A stretch of DNA of 64,000 nt from [Bacteroides] pectinophilus (GTDB taxonomy: Bacteria > Bacillota > Clostridia > Lachnospirales > Lachnospiraceae): assembly GCA_025146925.1 (NCBI GenBank), contig CP102260.1, positions 1,007,001 to 1,071,000 on the forward strand, in the 5' to 3' direction. Position 1 is the stretch's first letter, and every line of letters begins with the position of its first letter. This document shows, piece after piece, positions 53,716 to 63,298 of the stretch. Below the pieces are notes generated by a model. That model saw nothing but the letters and a program-made list of their open reading frames with translations. It did no database searches and was not told the DNA's origin. Both the position numbers and the translations under genes were made by a program.

Positions 53716-54489
53716 ATGTCATCAATTAGTTCATTTGGTACAGGAACATATTTTGGAGTTAGTTCAGGATTTTTTAATTCTATGTTTGGAACAAGTCAGA
53801 CATCAGGTACTTCGTCTACACTGTTTGATTATGGTTCAATTAAGAATGGTTCATATTATAAGCTGTTGAAGTCGTATTATAATGGTAATTCCAAGATTGG
53901 CTCGATAGCAGGAGAGACAACTTCTAACGTGGCCTCTGACAGTGCCAAGAAGAATGCAGCGTCAGTGCGTGACAGCGCCAAGGCACTTCAGGAAGATTCG
54001 CTTGCATTATTATCTAAGGGTAAGGATTCGGTGTTCACCAAGAAGAATGTCAGACAGGATGACGGTACAGTTAAGAGTGAGTATGATACTGATGCAATCT
54101 ATAAGGCGGTTTCAAAGTTCGTTAAGGATTACAACTCAACAACAGAGAGCGCAGCATCATCAGAGGATTCATCAGTTCTTTCTTCAACAGCAAGTATGGT
54201 CAAGGCAACTAAGGCTAACAGTAATCTTCTTGCTGATGTTGGAATAAGTATCGGTAGTGATAACAAGCTTACGATAGATGAGAAGGCGTTTAAGTCAGCT
54301 AATATGACAGATGTTAAGAGTATCTTCAACGGAACAGGTTCATATGCTTACGGTATAGCATCGAGCTCATCCAATATCTATAATAAGTCGGTGTCACAGC
54401 TTGCCAACCTTAACGGTTATTCATATACAAGCACCGGAAGCTACAGCAGTTATCAGTATACAGGTTCACTTTACAGCCAATATAAGTAA
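53716..54489 (+). CDS. Ser/Tyr-rich protein with FliD C-terminus-like segment
   Basis: The 257-residue protein is rich in Ser, Thr, Gly and Tyr. Residues about 170-215 (LLADVGISIGSDNKLTIDEK, then AFKSANMTDVKSIFNGTGSY) resemble the C-terminal end of flagellar cap protein FliD. It lacks the FliD N-terminus and there are no flagellar genes nearby. ATG 53716 follows AGGAGGT. It may be a surface or flagellum-associated protein; function unknown. Confidence 0.6.
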   Translation: MSSISSFGTGTYFGVSSGFFNSMFGTSQTSGTSSTLFDYGSIKNGSYYKLLKSYYNGNSKIGSIAGETTSNVASDSAKKNAASVRDSAKALQEDSLALLSKGKDSVFTKKNVRQDDGTVKSEYDTDAIYKAVSKFVKDYNSTTESAASSEDSSVLSSTASMVKATKANSNLLADVGISIGSDNKLTIDEKAFKSANMTDVKSIFNGTGSYAYGIASSSSNIYNKSVSQLANLNGYSYTSTGSYSSYQYTGSLYSQYK

Positions 54490-54599
54490 TTGGCGGATTG
54501 ACTTTTTTAACAGTATAGTATATCATTGTTCAGTACACAGGCTGTCGCATGGTAGTGCGGCAGCCCGTTTGGTTAATTATAAGAAATGAGGAGAAGATT

Positions 54600-55106
54600 A
54601 TGACATTACTTGAGACATGGCGTAAGATGGCCTATGAGACAGAGATGAATCAGCAGCAGGCAAATCAGTTCTGGGGCACATATTTTAATCTTGAGAAGGG
54701 AATCTACGAGCAGATTCTTGCTAATCCTGACGAGATTGTTAAGGGAACTGTAGCCGACCTTGCTAAGAAGTATGATGTTGAACTTATGATTATGGTTGGT
54801 TTCCTTGATGGAATCAATGACAGTCTTAAGACTCCTAACCCAATCGAGACAATGGCTGAGGATACAGAAGTAAGTCTTGAGTATGACAAAGAAAAACTCT
54901 ATTATAATATGGTTGGTGCTAAAGCTGAGTGGCTGTATGAGCTCCCACAGTGGGATGCACTTCTTACAGAAGATGTAAGAAAGGATCTTTATAAGAAGCA
55001 GAAGCTTTCGGGTACAGTCGTAAAGGATAAGAAGGTTGGACGTAATGATCCATGTCCATGTGGTTCAGGACTTAAGTACAAGAAGTGCTGTGGTAAGAAT
55101 GCATAA
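54600..55106 (+). CDS. SEC-C metal-binding domain protein
   Basis: The 168-residue protein ends in [19 protein letters not shown], the zinc-binding SEC-C motif found at the end of SecA and in many small proteins. The N-terminal 130 residues are helical and without assigned function. ATG 54600 follows GAGGAG. A strong terminator follows. Confidence 0.85.
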   Translation: MTLLETWRKMAYETEMNQQQANQFWGTYFNLEKGIYEQILANPDEIVKGTVADLAKKYDVELMIMVGFLDGINDSLKTPNPIETMAEDTEVSLEYDKEKLYYNMVGAKAEWLYELPQWDALLTEDVRKDLYKKQKLSGTVVKDKKVGRNDPCPCGSGLKYKKCCGKNA

Positions 55107-55143
55107 TCGTGATGCATAATAAGCAGGATAATCAGTGATTACG

Positions 55144-55177
55144 AAACCGTCACCTCATCATGAGGTGACGGTTTTAT
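55144..55177. terminator. Strong terminator
   Basis: AAACCGTCACCTCA (55144-55157) pairs fully with TGAGGTGACGGTTT (55161-55174) around a 3-nt loop, then TTATATT. It separates convergent genes. Confidence 0.92.
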
Positions 55178-55190
55178 ATTATGGATGAAT

Positions 55191-56162
55191 TCATGAGTTG
55201 TCCGTCGATGACTGGGTGTTGATGGCACGGCCGTTGGTTATGCCGGATGTCTCAAAGACATGAGTAACTTCATCGGTCAGCACCGGTGGAAGATTGTGGA
55301 TATGGCATGCAGCATGTCCGTCTATAAAGAAGGTTATCGTGCCTGCAAGATGCCTTCGCATAGGAAGCCCGCAAAGAGTACTGTAACTGTAGAAAGCGCT
55401 TATACGGTCTATTGGGATTATTGCTGATACAGGGGCGTTGGCATATATGACATAATTGGCTGTTACATAAAAGCCGCCGGTCTTTTTGTAATCTGTCATC
55501 AGCTCACGGCATGCCTGTTTGATATGTACAGTGCTGTTTCGGCCAAGAGTGTTATTGTATATTGCAGTGTGATAAGGATTAATAAGACCTATTATTATTG
55601 TTGCAAGATGGACAAGTGTAAATATCAAAGCAAATACTAAGAATATTCCGAGTATTGCTACAGGAACCGGAGAGTACCGGAGTTCGTTCACAACAACTGT
55701 AGAAGTTACAGAACTTAAGCCGTTGTAAGACCAGTTCATATCACCTGCCATTAATGAGAGCAGGTCATGGAGGTTGCTGTCATTGATTACAAGTTCTGCG
55801 CGAAATGAGGCATCATTGATTGTGGATGGAAACTCTCCGTACTGCTGTATATATTTGCATGATAATACGTATATGGTGCACTTACCGTCTTCGAGGGAGT
55901 AGTAATAATGACCTTTTACTCTGCCTCCAATCATGTAATCGTAACCGGCGTAATGAAGTGAATCAGCATGACAGTTGATATATCTGCTGTTATGATATAA
56001 TGCGGACATATCTTCGCTGCTTGAAACAGTAGCAGGAAAAAGGCAGTTGAATACCGGAATCTGAGATAAAAGTATTATCAGTATTACAAGAAATATTGCC
56101 GGGATTATCAAGTGATGTGCGAGAGAAATTCTTATATTATGTTCAAATGCTGACTTAGTCAA
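55191..56162 (-). CDS. Two-span membrane protein, unknown
   Basis: The 323-residue protein has a first membrane span at about 17-37, an extracytoplasmic region of about 130 residues, a second span at about 165-192, and a cytoplasmic C-terminus. It resembles uncharacterised Lachnospiraceae membrane proteins (possibly DUF6709). The start is TTG, with GGAGGG 7 bp upstream. Function unknown. Confidence 0.7.
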   Translation of the reverse strand: MTKSAFEHNIRISLAHHLIIPAIFLVILIILLSQIPVFNCLFPATVSSSEDMSALYHNSRYINCHADSLHYAGYDYMIGGRVKGHYYYSLEDGKCTIYVLSCKYIQQYGEFPSTINDASFRAELVINDSNLHDLLSLMAGDMNWSYNGLSSVTSTVVVNELRYSPVPVAILGIFLVFALIFTLVHLATIIIGLINPYHTAIYNNTLGRNSTVHIKQACRELMTDYKKTGGFYVTANYVIYANAPVSAIIPIDRISAFYSYSTLCGLPMRRHLAGTITFFIDGHAACHIHNLPPVLTDEVTHVFETSGITNGRAINTQSSTDNS

Positions 56163-56310
56163 TGTACCCTCCGAAAAAATACCATAAATATACTTTGCTA
56201 AATAATAAGTATAATTTATCCGGACGGCATTATCAAGTCATTAAGTTGACAAAAACATACCCTGCCTGTATCATTAGTGATAATTCAATAGAACCAGAAT
56301 GGAGAAGAGC

Positions 56311-57072
56311 ATGGAAGCATATACAGGTTTTTCATACGTTTATGACAGATTTATGCAGGATATGCCATATGAAGAGTGGGCTGTATACATTAAGGGAAAA
56401 CTTGAAGAAAATGGCATATATTCTCAGAATTCAACGGTGGCAGAGCTTGGCTGCGGCACGGGAGCATTTACCAATGAGCTTGCGCGCATGGGCTATAATA
56501 TGATTGGGATAGATAATTCGGAAGATATGCTGGCGGTTGCGTCATCAGCAGACGGGCAGGATTATAATTCGGAAGAAGGCAATAACAGGATTATATACAC
56601 ACTTCAGAATATGACTGAATTTGAACTCCCATATGAAGCTGATGCGGTTGTGAGCGTGTGTGATTCAATGAATTATCTGTCACAGGACGGAGCACTTGAT
56701 GAATGTCTCAGAGCTTCATATCAGGCATTGAGAAGCAGGGGTGTTATTCTGTTTGATATGAAAAAAGAAGAATTCTACCGGGAAGAGCTTGCTGACAATA
56801 CATTTGCGGACAGCATGGAAGACTGCGCATATATATGGAATAATTATTATGATGCAGACAGTATGATTAATGAATATGAGCTGAGCGTATTTATCGAGAA
56901 AGATGACGGCAGCTATAACAGGTGTAACGAATACCATGTACAGAGGGCATATGCCACAGGACAGGTTGAAGCTGCACTTAAGAAAGCCGGATTTGTGAAT
57001 GTACAGATATTGGAACATTCAATTGACGGAGAGAACCTTGAAAGAATTTATTACATGGCTGTAAAGCCTTAG
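56311..57072 (+). CDS. Class I SAM-dependent methyltransferase
   Basis: The 253-residue protein has the SAM-binding motif VAELGCGTGAFTNELARMGY (about 45), the acidic loop IGIDNSEDML and the later VSVCDSMNYL. The substrate is unknown. ATG 56311 is preferred because GGAGA precedes it; ATG 56299 is possible. The hslO gene follows directly and is probably cotranscribed. Confidence 0.85.
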   Translation: MEAYTGFSYVYDRFMQDMPYEEWAVYIKGKLEENGIYSQNSTVAELGCGTGAFTNELARMGYNMIGIDNSEDMLAVASSADGQDYNSEEGNNRIIYTLQNMTEFELPYEADAVVSVCDSMNYLSQDGALDECLRASYQALRSRGVILFDMKKEEFYREELADNTFADSMEDCAYIWNNYYDADSMINEYELSVFIEKDDGSYNRCNEYHVQRAYATGQVEAALKKAGFVNVQILEHSIDGENLERIYYMAVKP

Positions 57073-57085
57073 AATGGAGAATATT

Positions 57086-57985
57086 ATGAATACTATAAGT
57101 AAAAACAGTGACTATATCGTAAGAGCAACAGCAGCAAATCATCAGATAAGAGCATTTGCTATTTCATCAACCAATACAATAGAAGAGGCAAGGCAGAGAC
57201 ATAATACAAGCCCGATTGCAACAGTAGCACTCGGACGCCTTATGTCAGCCGGGGCAATGATGGGTACTATGATGAAGGGCGATGATGATATTATAACTAT
57301 CCAGATAAAAGGGGACGGCCCTATTGGCGGACTTACTGTGACAGCGGATGCAAAGGCTAATGTAAAGGGATATGTCAATCACCCTGAAGTCATGCTTCCT
57401 CTTAACAGCGCCGGACAGCTTGATGTTGAGAAAGCACTTGGAATTGGAGTGCTCAGTGTGATAAAGGACATCGGACTTAAAGAGCCGTATGTAGGTGATA
57501 CGATTCTTGTCACAAGTGATGTAACACAGGACATTACATACTATTTTGCAACAAGTGAGCAGGTTCCTACATCGGTGGGACTCAGTGTCATTATGTCTAA
57601 GGACAATACTGTAAAAAGTGCCGGCGGGTTCATTATACAGCTTCTTCCTGATGCAAGTGAAGAGATAATATCCGCACTTGAGAAGAAGATTAAAGAAGTT
57701 AAAAATGTTACGACAATGCTTGAACATGGATACACTCCTGAGCAGATGCTTGAGGAACTCCTTGGGGAATTCGGACTTGATATACTGGATAAGATACCTA
57801 CACAGTTCTACTGCAACTGCTCAAAAGAGAGAATGTCCAGGGCACTTATAAGCATAGGCAGGAAGGAACTCAGTTCATTGATTGAAGAGGGCAGGACTAT
57901 AGAGGTAAACTGCCATTTCTGCGGCTCACACTATAATTTTGATGTGGAAGAACTCAAAGACCTGCTGCACAAAGCAGTGAGATAA
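57086..57985 (+). CDS. hslO: Redox-regulated chaperone Hsp33
   Basis: The 299-residue protein has the Hsp33 core (VRATAANHQIRAFAISSTN, then GDGPIGGLTVTADAKANVKG) and the C-terminal zinc redox switch CNC and CHFC (about 246-271). Oxidation of these cysteines activates it as a holdase. ATG 57086 follows GGAGA. Confidence 0.93.
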   Translation: MNTISKNSDYIVRATAANHQIRAFAISSTNTIEEARQRHNTSPIATVALGRLMSAGAMMGTMMKGDDDIITIQIKGDGPIGGLTVTADAKANVKGYVNHPEVMLPLNSAGQLDVEKALGIGVLSVIKDIGLKEPYVGDTILVTSDVTQDITYYFATSEQVPTSVGLSVIMSKDNTVKSAGGFIIQLLPDASEEIISALEKKIKEVKNVTTMLEHGYTPEQMLEELLGEFGLDILDKIPTQFYCNCSKERMSRALISIGRKELSSLIEEGRTIEVNCHFCGSHYNFDVEELKDLLHKAVR

Positions 57986-57999
57986 TCGGGAGAGTCAGC

Positions 58000-58689
58000 C
58001 TAATCAACAATCTGTATATCAGGGTATATATAGGTTATGAGAGAATCAGGATACGCTTCATCAAGAAAACGCTCATATCGGCTTATTGCCGGAATATTTT
58101 TTGAACGTTCGGTAAAGCGTATCAGAGAGCATGTGGATATATATATATCAATAATCATAAAGACTGCTGCAATAAGTGTGGCAGTCTTTGCTATTTTCCA
58201 TGGGAATGCCGCAATAAACCCGGAAATATACGGATAGAGGCATCTTACCCATATCAGTGCTGCTATACCCCAGAAGAAGCAGAACAGAAGATTAGTGCGT
58301 CCACTGATGTTATAAGCCATATCGGAGTAGTTCCAGTGAACTGCACCGGTAAGAAGTTCGGTTACACAGCTTGCAACATATTCGTGGATACCACCGATAA
58401 TCCCACCTGTAATGAATATGATAATCCTGCCACGGACAGAACGGGTGTCAAAACGGATGCGGTTAAGGATTATGGCAAATACCGTTATGAGTACGGCTCC
58501 GGCACCCCAGACGATGCTGAATGGTCCATACAGAACACTGCTGCGGTTCATTACGGTTCCGCCTGTAACTACAAAACAATAAATAGTTTCTATAATGTCA
58601 CCAAGGACGCAGCCTATTATAAATATCCAGAAAAGCTGGAAAATATGCCCTTTTGTTTCACATACAGCAGCCAATTCATACCTCCGCAT
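58000..58689 (-). CDS. CmpB-like putative ABC transporter membrane protein
   Basis: The 229-residue protein has five or six membrane helices and the PF06541 (CmpB) pattern FIIGCVLGDIIETIYCFVVT, GPFSIVWGAGAVL and GIIGGIHEYVAS. The true start may be a TTG at 58674, since GGAGGT lies between the two candidates. Function of the family is unresolved. Confidence 0.75.
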   Translation of the reverse strand: MRRYELAAVCETKGHIFQLFWIFIIGCVLGDIIETIYCFVVTGGTVMNRSSVLYGPFSIVWGAGAVLITVFAIILNRIRFDTRSVRGRIIIFITGGIIGGIHEYVASCVTELLTGAVHWNYSDMAYNISGRTNLLFCFFWGIAALIWVRCLYPYISGFIAAFPWKIAKTATLIAAVFMIIDIYISTCSLIRFTERSKNIPAISRYERFLDEAYPDSLITYIYPDIQIVD

Positions 58690-58838
58690 AATTTGATATG
58701 AGTATTATGAGCAATAAGAGCTGTGACGATTCATTATGTACAAGGTATATTATGCAAATTGACAGGCATATAATGTACATGATACAATGAGCGCATGCGC
58801 GTAAACATTAATGTAGATATTTTATGGAGATAGAGATA

Positions 58839-59708
58839 ATGTTAGATATAGTATTTGATATAATTCTGGATGCCCTTGTTGATACAGCCAAACTTGTGCC
58901 GTTTCTTTTTGTAACGTACCTGCTTATGGAATGGCTTGAACACCGTACAAGTAAAAAGACAAAGGCGGTAATTAAAAATTCAGGCAGATTCGGTCCGTTA
59001 TTGGGCGGGCTGCTCGGTGCAATTCCACAGTGCGGATTCTCGGCAGCGGCATCTAATCTGTATGCCGGCAGGATTATAACAATGGGAACACTTGTCGCAA
59101 TATATCTTTCAACATCTGACGAGATGCTTCCTATAATGATATCTGAAAAAGTTCCGGTGAGCGTGATTCTTTCAATACTCGGACTTAAGATTGTGATAGG
59201 AATGGCGGCCGGCTTTGTAATTGATGCTGCTGCTTCGCTTGTGGCAGGGCGCAGCAGGCAGATTGACAAGATAGAGGCTGGAATCAGTCATGTATGTGAA
59301 CATGATCATTGCCACTGTGAGAAAAGTATAGTAAAGTCAGCGCTTAAGCACACGCTCGTCATAACAGTGTTTGTGCTTATCGTATCACTTGCGCTTAATG
59401 CAGTGCTTGCAGCAGTGGGCGAGGAGACACTTGCATCATTTATACTTGACAGACCGTTTATGGGACCTGTTGTAACATCATTGGTGGGACTTATACCTAA
59501 CTGCGCAGCTTCTGTCGTTATTACACAGCTTTATCTGCAGGGAGTACTGAGTTTTGGCTCTATGATGGCAGGACTTCTTACAGGATCAGGAGTAGGCATA
59601 CTTGTTCTTTGCAGGGTCAATGACCAATGGCGCGATAATGCAAAGATTATAGCACTTGTGTATGGAATCGGTGTATTGTGTGGAATCGCAATTAATCTGA
59701 TTGGTTGA
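58839..59708 (+). CDS. Putative manganese/arsenic-type exporter
   Basis: The 289-residue protein has about eight membrane helices in two repeats. Each carries a GxxPxCGF- or PNCAAS-like motif (AIPQCGFSAAASNLY, LIPNCAASVVITQLY). A Cys/His-rich cytoplasmic loop (HVCEHDHCHC) lies between. This matches the family annotated as putative manganese transporter (ArsP_2-like). Metal specificity is inferred. ATG 58839 follows GGAG. Confidence 0.78.
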   Translation: MLDIVFDIILDALVDTAKLVPFLFVTYLLMEWLEHRTSKKTKAVIKNSGRFGPLLGGLLGAIPQCGFSAAASNLYAGRIITMGTLVAIYLSTSDEMLPIMISEKVPVSVILSILGLKIVIGMAAGFVIDAAASLVAGRSRQIDKIEAGISHVCEHDHCHCEKSIVKSALKHTLVITVFVLIVSLALNAVLAAVGEETLASFILDRPFMGPVVTSLVGLIPNCAASVVITQLYLQGVLSFGSMMAGLLTGSGVGILVLCRVNDQWRDNAKIIALVYGIGVLCGIAINLIG

Positions 59709-59757
59709 CATATGCTGAGAGAAATATTATAATGATTTCAAATTAATACTATACAGA

Positions 59758-59841
59758 ATTTGGGGAGCTTGTATTACAGGCTGAGAGGAAGATGTGAGCT
59801 TCGACCCACGAACCTGATACGGATAATGCCGATGTAGGAAA
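59758..59841 (+). promoter_or_regulatory. TPP riboswitch
   Basis: The THI-element core is clear: GGGGAGC, CTGAGAGG, CGACCC, AACCTGATACGGATAATGCC and GTAGGAA in order. It lies upstream of thiC. A terminator hairpin follows immediately, so TPP binding should favour premature termination. Confidence 0.96.
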
Positions 59842-59846
59842 ATTTT

Positions 59847-59878
59847 AAGACATATCGGCTATTGATATGTCTTTTTTT
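59847..59878 (+). terminator. Riboswitch-controlled terminator
   Basis: AAGACATATC (59847-59856) pairs with GATATGTCTT (59864-59873), followed by seven Ts. It forms the expression platform of the TPP riboswitch. Confidence 0.9.
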
Positions 59879-59987
59879 ATGCTGATATTAAGCCGGATTC
59901 GGTGATATATGCAGTTTTGCGGCAGCATGAGGATATTGGCAATGTATGTCAGAATGCGCATAAAAAGGCGCAGAAATGGAGGAAAAC

Positions 59988-61295
59988 ATGAGTTACACAA
60001 CACAGATGGATGCAGCAAGACAGGGGATTATAACTCCACAGATGGAGACTGTTGCAGGAAAAGAGAACATGCAGCCTGAGGAGCTCAGGGCATTAGTTGC
60101 GGAAGGAAAGGTAATTATTCCGTGTAATAAAGAGCATAAGAGCATAGACGTTAACGGAATCGGTTCAATGCTTAAGACTAAGATTAATGTAAATCTTGGT
60201 ATATCCAGAGACTGCAAGGATCTTGATACAGAGGTCAAGAAGGTGAATGAGGCGGTTTCAATGGGCGCTGAAGCTATAATGGATCTGAGCTCATATGGTG
60301 ATACAAGAGCTTTCCGTTCAAAGCTTACAAAAGAATGCCCTGCAATAATAGGAACAGTTCCTATTTATGATGCGGTTGTATATTATCACAAGGCACTCAA
60401 GGACATAACAACAGAGGAGTGGCTTGATATTGTGCGTATGCACGCCGAAGATGGAGTTGATTTTATGACAATCCACTGCGGAATCAATAAAGAAACAGCA
60501 AAAAAATTCAAACGCAACAAGAGACTTATGAATATTGTATCAAGAGGCGGTTCAATAATATTTGCATGGATGGAGATGACAGGCAAAGAGAATCCGTTCT
60601 ATGAACATTTTGATGATATACTTGAGATATGCCGTGAATATGATGTTACATTAAGTCTGGGTGACGCATGTCGTCCGGGATGCCTTAAGGATGCAACCGA
60701 TGCTTCACAGATCGAGGAGCTTATTACGCTCGGAGAGCTTACTAAGAGAGCATGGGAGAAGGATGTGCAGGTAATGATTGAAGGACCTGGACATATGCCG
60801 ATGGATCAGATTGCTGCTAATATGAAGATACAGCAGACACTCTGCCACGGAGCACCTTTTTATGTACTTGGACCTCTTGTTACGGATGTAGCACCGGGAT
60901 ATGATCATATTACTTCTGCAATCGGCGGAGCAATTGCAGCGATGAGCGGAGCATCATTCCTGTGTTATGTCACACCGGCAGAGCATCTTCGTCTTCCTGA
61001 TCTCAGTGACGTTAAGGAAGGAATCATTGCAGCAAGAATAGCAGCACATGCGGCAGATATTGCCAAAGGTGTTAAGGGCGCAAGAGACTGGGATGATGCA
61101 ATGGGCGTTGCACGTAAGAAGCTTGACTGGGAAGAACAGTTCAAACTCAGCATGGATCCTGATAAGGCAAGAAGATATCGTGCAGAGGCACAGCCGGAGA
61201 AGGAAGATACATGTTCAATGTGCGGCAACTTCTGTGCAGTTAAAAATATGAACAGAATCCTTGACGGCGAGATTGTAAGTATTTTTGATGAGTGA
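59988..61295 (+). CDS. thiC: Phosphomethylpyrimidine synthase ThiC
   Basis: The 435-residue radical-SAM enzyme converts aminoimidazole ribotide to HMP-P for thiamine. It has [38 protein letters not shown] and the C-terminal cluster motif [13 protein letters not shown] precedes ATG 59988. It is the first gene of the TPP-controlled thiC-thiD-thiE operon and is of the short clostridial length. Confidence 0.96.
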   Translation: MSYTTQMDAARQGIITPQMETVAGKENMQPEELRALVAEGKVIIPCNKEHKSIDVNGIGSMLKTKINVNLGISRDCKDLDTEVKKVNEAVSMGAEAIMDLSSYGDTRAFRSKLTKECPAIIGTVPIYDAVVYYHKALKDITTEEWLDIVRMHAEDGVDFMTIHCGINKETAKKFKRNKRLMNIVSRGGSIIFAWMEMTGKENPFYEHFDDILEICREYDVTLSLGDACRPGCLKDATDASQIEELITLGELTKRAWEKDVQVMIEGPGHMPMDQIAANMKIQQTLCHGAPFYVLGPLVTDVAPGYDHITSAIGGAIAAMSGASFLCYVTPAEHLRLPDLSDVKEGIIAARIAAHAADIAKGVKGARDWDDAMGVARKKLDWEEQFKLSMDPDKARRYRAEAQPEKEDTCSMCGNFCAVKNMNRILDGEIVSIFDE

Positions 61296-61310
61296 TAAAC
61301 GGAGAAATAT

Positions 61311-62138
61311 ATGAAAACAGTGTTGACGATTGCTGGTTCCGACAGCAGCGGCGGAGCAGGCATACAGGCAGACTTAAAGACTATGACGGAGCTTGGGACA
61401 TTTGGAATGAGCGCAATAACGGCAATAACGGCACAGAATACGTGTGGAGTTAATGCTGTGCTTGCACTTCCGTGTGATATGATAAGTGCCCAGATAGATG
61501 CAGTGTGTGATGACATTTTTCCGGATGCAGTTAAGATAGGCATGCTTGCAAATTCACAGATTGTGGAATGTGTTGCTGCTTCAATAAAAAAGAATGCAAT
61601 GAAAAATATAGTCCTTGATCCTGTAATGGTATCAACGAGCGGACACAGACTTCTTGATGATGATGCATCAGATGCACTCATTAATGTGCTTATGCCTCTT
61701 GCGGATATTATAACACCTAATATTCCTGAGGCAGAATGCCTTGCAGGGATGAAGATTGCTTCCAAGGCAGACATGATTAAGGCTGCAGGTATAATAGCAG
61801 GCAGTTTTGACGGCGCTGTTCTTATAAAGGGTGGACATCTTGCCAATACAGGTGCTAACTGCATAGAAGACAGCACTAATGTGGCGGCTGATCTTTTGTA
61901 TCACGGTGGACAGACACAGTGGTTTGAAGCTGAATTTGTGGATAATCCTAACACACACGGAACAGGATGTACATTGTCTTCGGCAATTGCCAGTGAGCTT
62001 GCCAAAGGAGCAGATATGCCGGAAGCGGTAAGAAAAGCCAAGGCATATCTTACAGGTGCGATTAAGGCAGGACTTAATCTCGGTAAAGGAAGGGGGCCGC
62101 TTAATCATGCATGGCAGAATACTATATCTGATTGCTGA
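61311..62138 (+). CDS. thiD: HMP/HMP-P kinase ThiD
   Basis: The 275-residue ribokinase-fold enzyme phosphorylates HMP and HMP-P. It has LTIAGSDSSGGAGIQADLKT, DPVMVSTSGHRLL and the anion-hole end NTHGTGCTLSSAIASEL. Its 3' end overlaps thiE by 32 bp. Confidence 0.95.
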   Translation: MKTVLTIAGSDSSGGAGIQADLKTMTELGTFGMSAITAITAQNTCGVNAVLALPCDMISAQIDAVCDDIFPDAVKIGMLANSQIVECVAASIKKNAMKNIVLDPVMVSTSGHRLLDDDASDALINVLMPLADIITPNIPEAECLAGMKIASKADMIKAAGIIAGSFDGAVLIKGGHLANTGANCIEDSTNVAADLLYHGGQTQWFEAEFVDNPNTHGTGCTLSSAIASELAKGADMPEAVRKAKAYLTGAIKAGLNLGKGRGPLNHAWQNTISDC

Positions 62139-62727
62139 TCTTTATGATGGCGATGAGCGTGTCAGAAGTGCCCTTGATGCAGGTGTGGATTATGTACAGC
62201 TGCGCGAAAAGAATATTACGTCGGCAAAGTATCTTCAGGATGCACTTCATATGCGTCATCTCGTTGATGAGTATAATGCAAAAAATAAAACAGATACAAA
62301 GCTTATAATTAATGACAGACTTGATATAGCAGTGCTTTCAAAGGCTGATGGAGTGCATCTTGGTGCGGATGATGTACCTGTTGGCATGGCAAGAGAATTC
62401 CTCGGCAGGGATTTTATTATAGGCGCAACTGCAAAGACTGTGGAGCAGGCTGTTGCGGCACAGAACGCAGGAGCGGATTATCTTGGGACCGGAGCGTTCC
62501 ATCTTACGGCAACCAAACCGGATGCCAAGGCGATAACTCCTGAGCTTTACAAACAGATTCTTGATGCGGTAAGTATACCTGATGTTGCAATAGGCGGAAT
62601 AACAGTTGATAACTGCAATCTTCCTCTTGAATGCGGCGCTGACGGTCTGGCAGTATCAGCAGGAATTCTTAAGATGGGCGATGCGGGAGAGAATGTAAGA
62701 CTGTTTAGAAAAAAGTTATTAACATAA
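62107..62727 (+). CDS. thiE: Thiamine phosphate synthase ThiE
   Basis: The 206-residue TIM-barrel enzyme couples HMP-PP and thiazole phosphate. It has YVQLREKNI, LIINDRLDIAVLSKADGVHL, GATAKTVEQAVAAQNAGADY and VAIGGITVDNC. ATG 62107 is used, inside the end of thiD, indicating translational coupling. Thiazole genes (thiG, thiF, thiS) and thiL are not in the window. Confidence 0.93.
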   Translation: MHGRILYLIADLYDGDERVRSALDAGVDYVQLREKNITSAKYLQDALHMRHLVDEYNAKNKTDTKLIINDRLDIAVLSKADGVHLGADDVPVGMAREFLGRDFIIGATAKTVEQAVAAQNAGADYLGTGAFHLTATKPDAKAITPELYKQILDAVSIPDVAIGGITVDNCNLPLECGADGLAVSAGILKMGDAGENVRLFRKKLLT

Positions 62728-62769
62728 TTTGTCATAATAAATTAAATCCGGCATGAACATACTAACACC

Positions 62770-62821
62770 AAGATAAACAACGAAGCCGTTAAGCAAAGCT
62801 TGGAGGTGGGGTGTTTATCTT
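62770..62821 (+). other. Inverted repeat ahead of the SASP gene
   Basis: AAGATAAACA (62770-62779) and TGTTTATCTT (62812-62821) are perfect 10-bp complements. They enclose a small AAGC-AAA-GCTT hairpin and a GGAGGTGGGG tract. No U-run follows, so it is not a terminator. It may be an RNA leader structure of the SASP gene. Confidence 0.4.
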
Positions 62822-62865
62822 CAATATAAATCCCGCAAGGGGCAATTAATATGGAGGTGGACAGT

Positions 62866-63075
62866 ATGAACAGTTCAAATTCTAATTCTAAGACAAAGAA
62901 ACAGGCACAGGATGCTCTTGACAGATTTAAGATGGAAGTTGCATCAGAGATTGGTGTACCTCTTAAGGAAGGATACAACGGAGATCTTACAACAAGCCAG
63001 GCCGGTTCAGTCGGTGGTGAGATGGTAAGAAAGATGATTAAGAGACAGGAAGAGCAGATGTCTTCAGGCAACTAG
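62866..63075 (+). CDS. Alpha/beta-type small acid-soluble spore protein
   Basis: The 69-residue protein has the SASP core ALDRFKMEVASEIGVPLKEG and LTTSQAGSVGGEMVRKMI. MEVASEIG is the GPR protease cleavage region. These proteins coat spore DNA and are degraded at germination. GGAGG before ATG 62866 sets the start; an in-frame ATG at 62851 overlaps that site. A terminator follows at 63124-63163. Confidence 0.95.
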   Translation: MNSSNSNSKTKKQAQDALDRFKMEVASEIGVPLKEGYNGDLTTSQAGSVGGEMVRKMIKRQEEQMSSGN

Positions 63076-63123
63076 TCATCCGTAATGGATTGACCGGATT
63101 AATGGATAATTGACAATATCCGG

Positions 63124-63163
63124 ACATACGGGAGTGATTTCATGTCATTCCCGTATGTTTTTT
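63124..63163 (+). terminator. SASP gene terminator
   Basis: ACATACGGGA pairs with TCCCGTATGT around a 15-nt loop, followed by a T-run. Confidence 0.9.
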
Positions 63164-63298
63164 AATGCGTTTTTTGATGTATTTTTTAATAAAAAATTGC
63201 TGGCATTTATTTGATAACTATGATATACTTATCAAATGTGTACGTAGTGCGCTCATTTTTAAGTAGTATTTACATATATTAAGGAGGAAGTAATAACA

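Noticed and set aside
60965-61876. Leftward ORF of 303 codons opposite thiC and thiD
   Set aside because: Both rightward genes are unmistakable; the leftward frame is an Ala/Ser-rich shadow.
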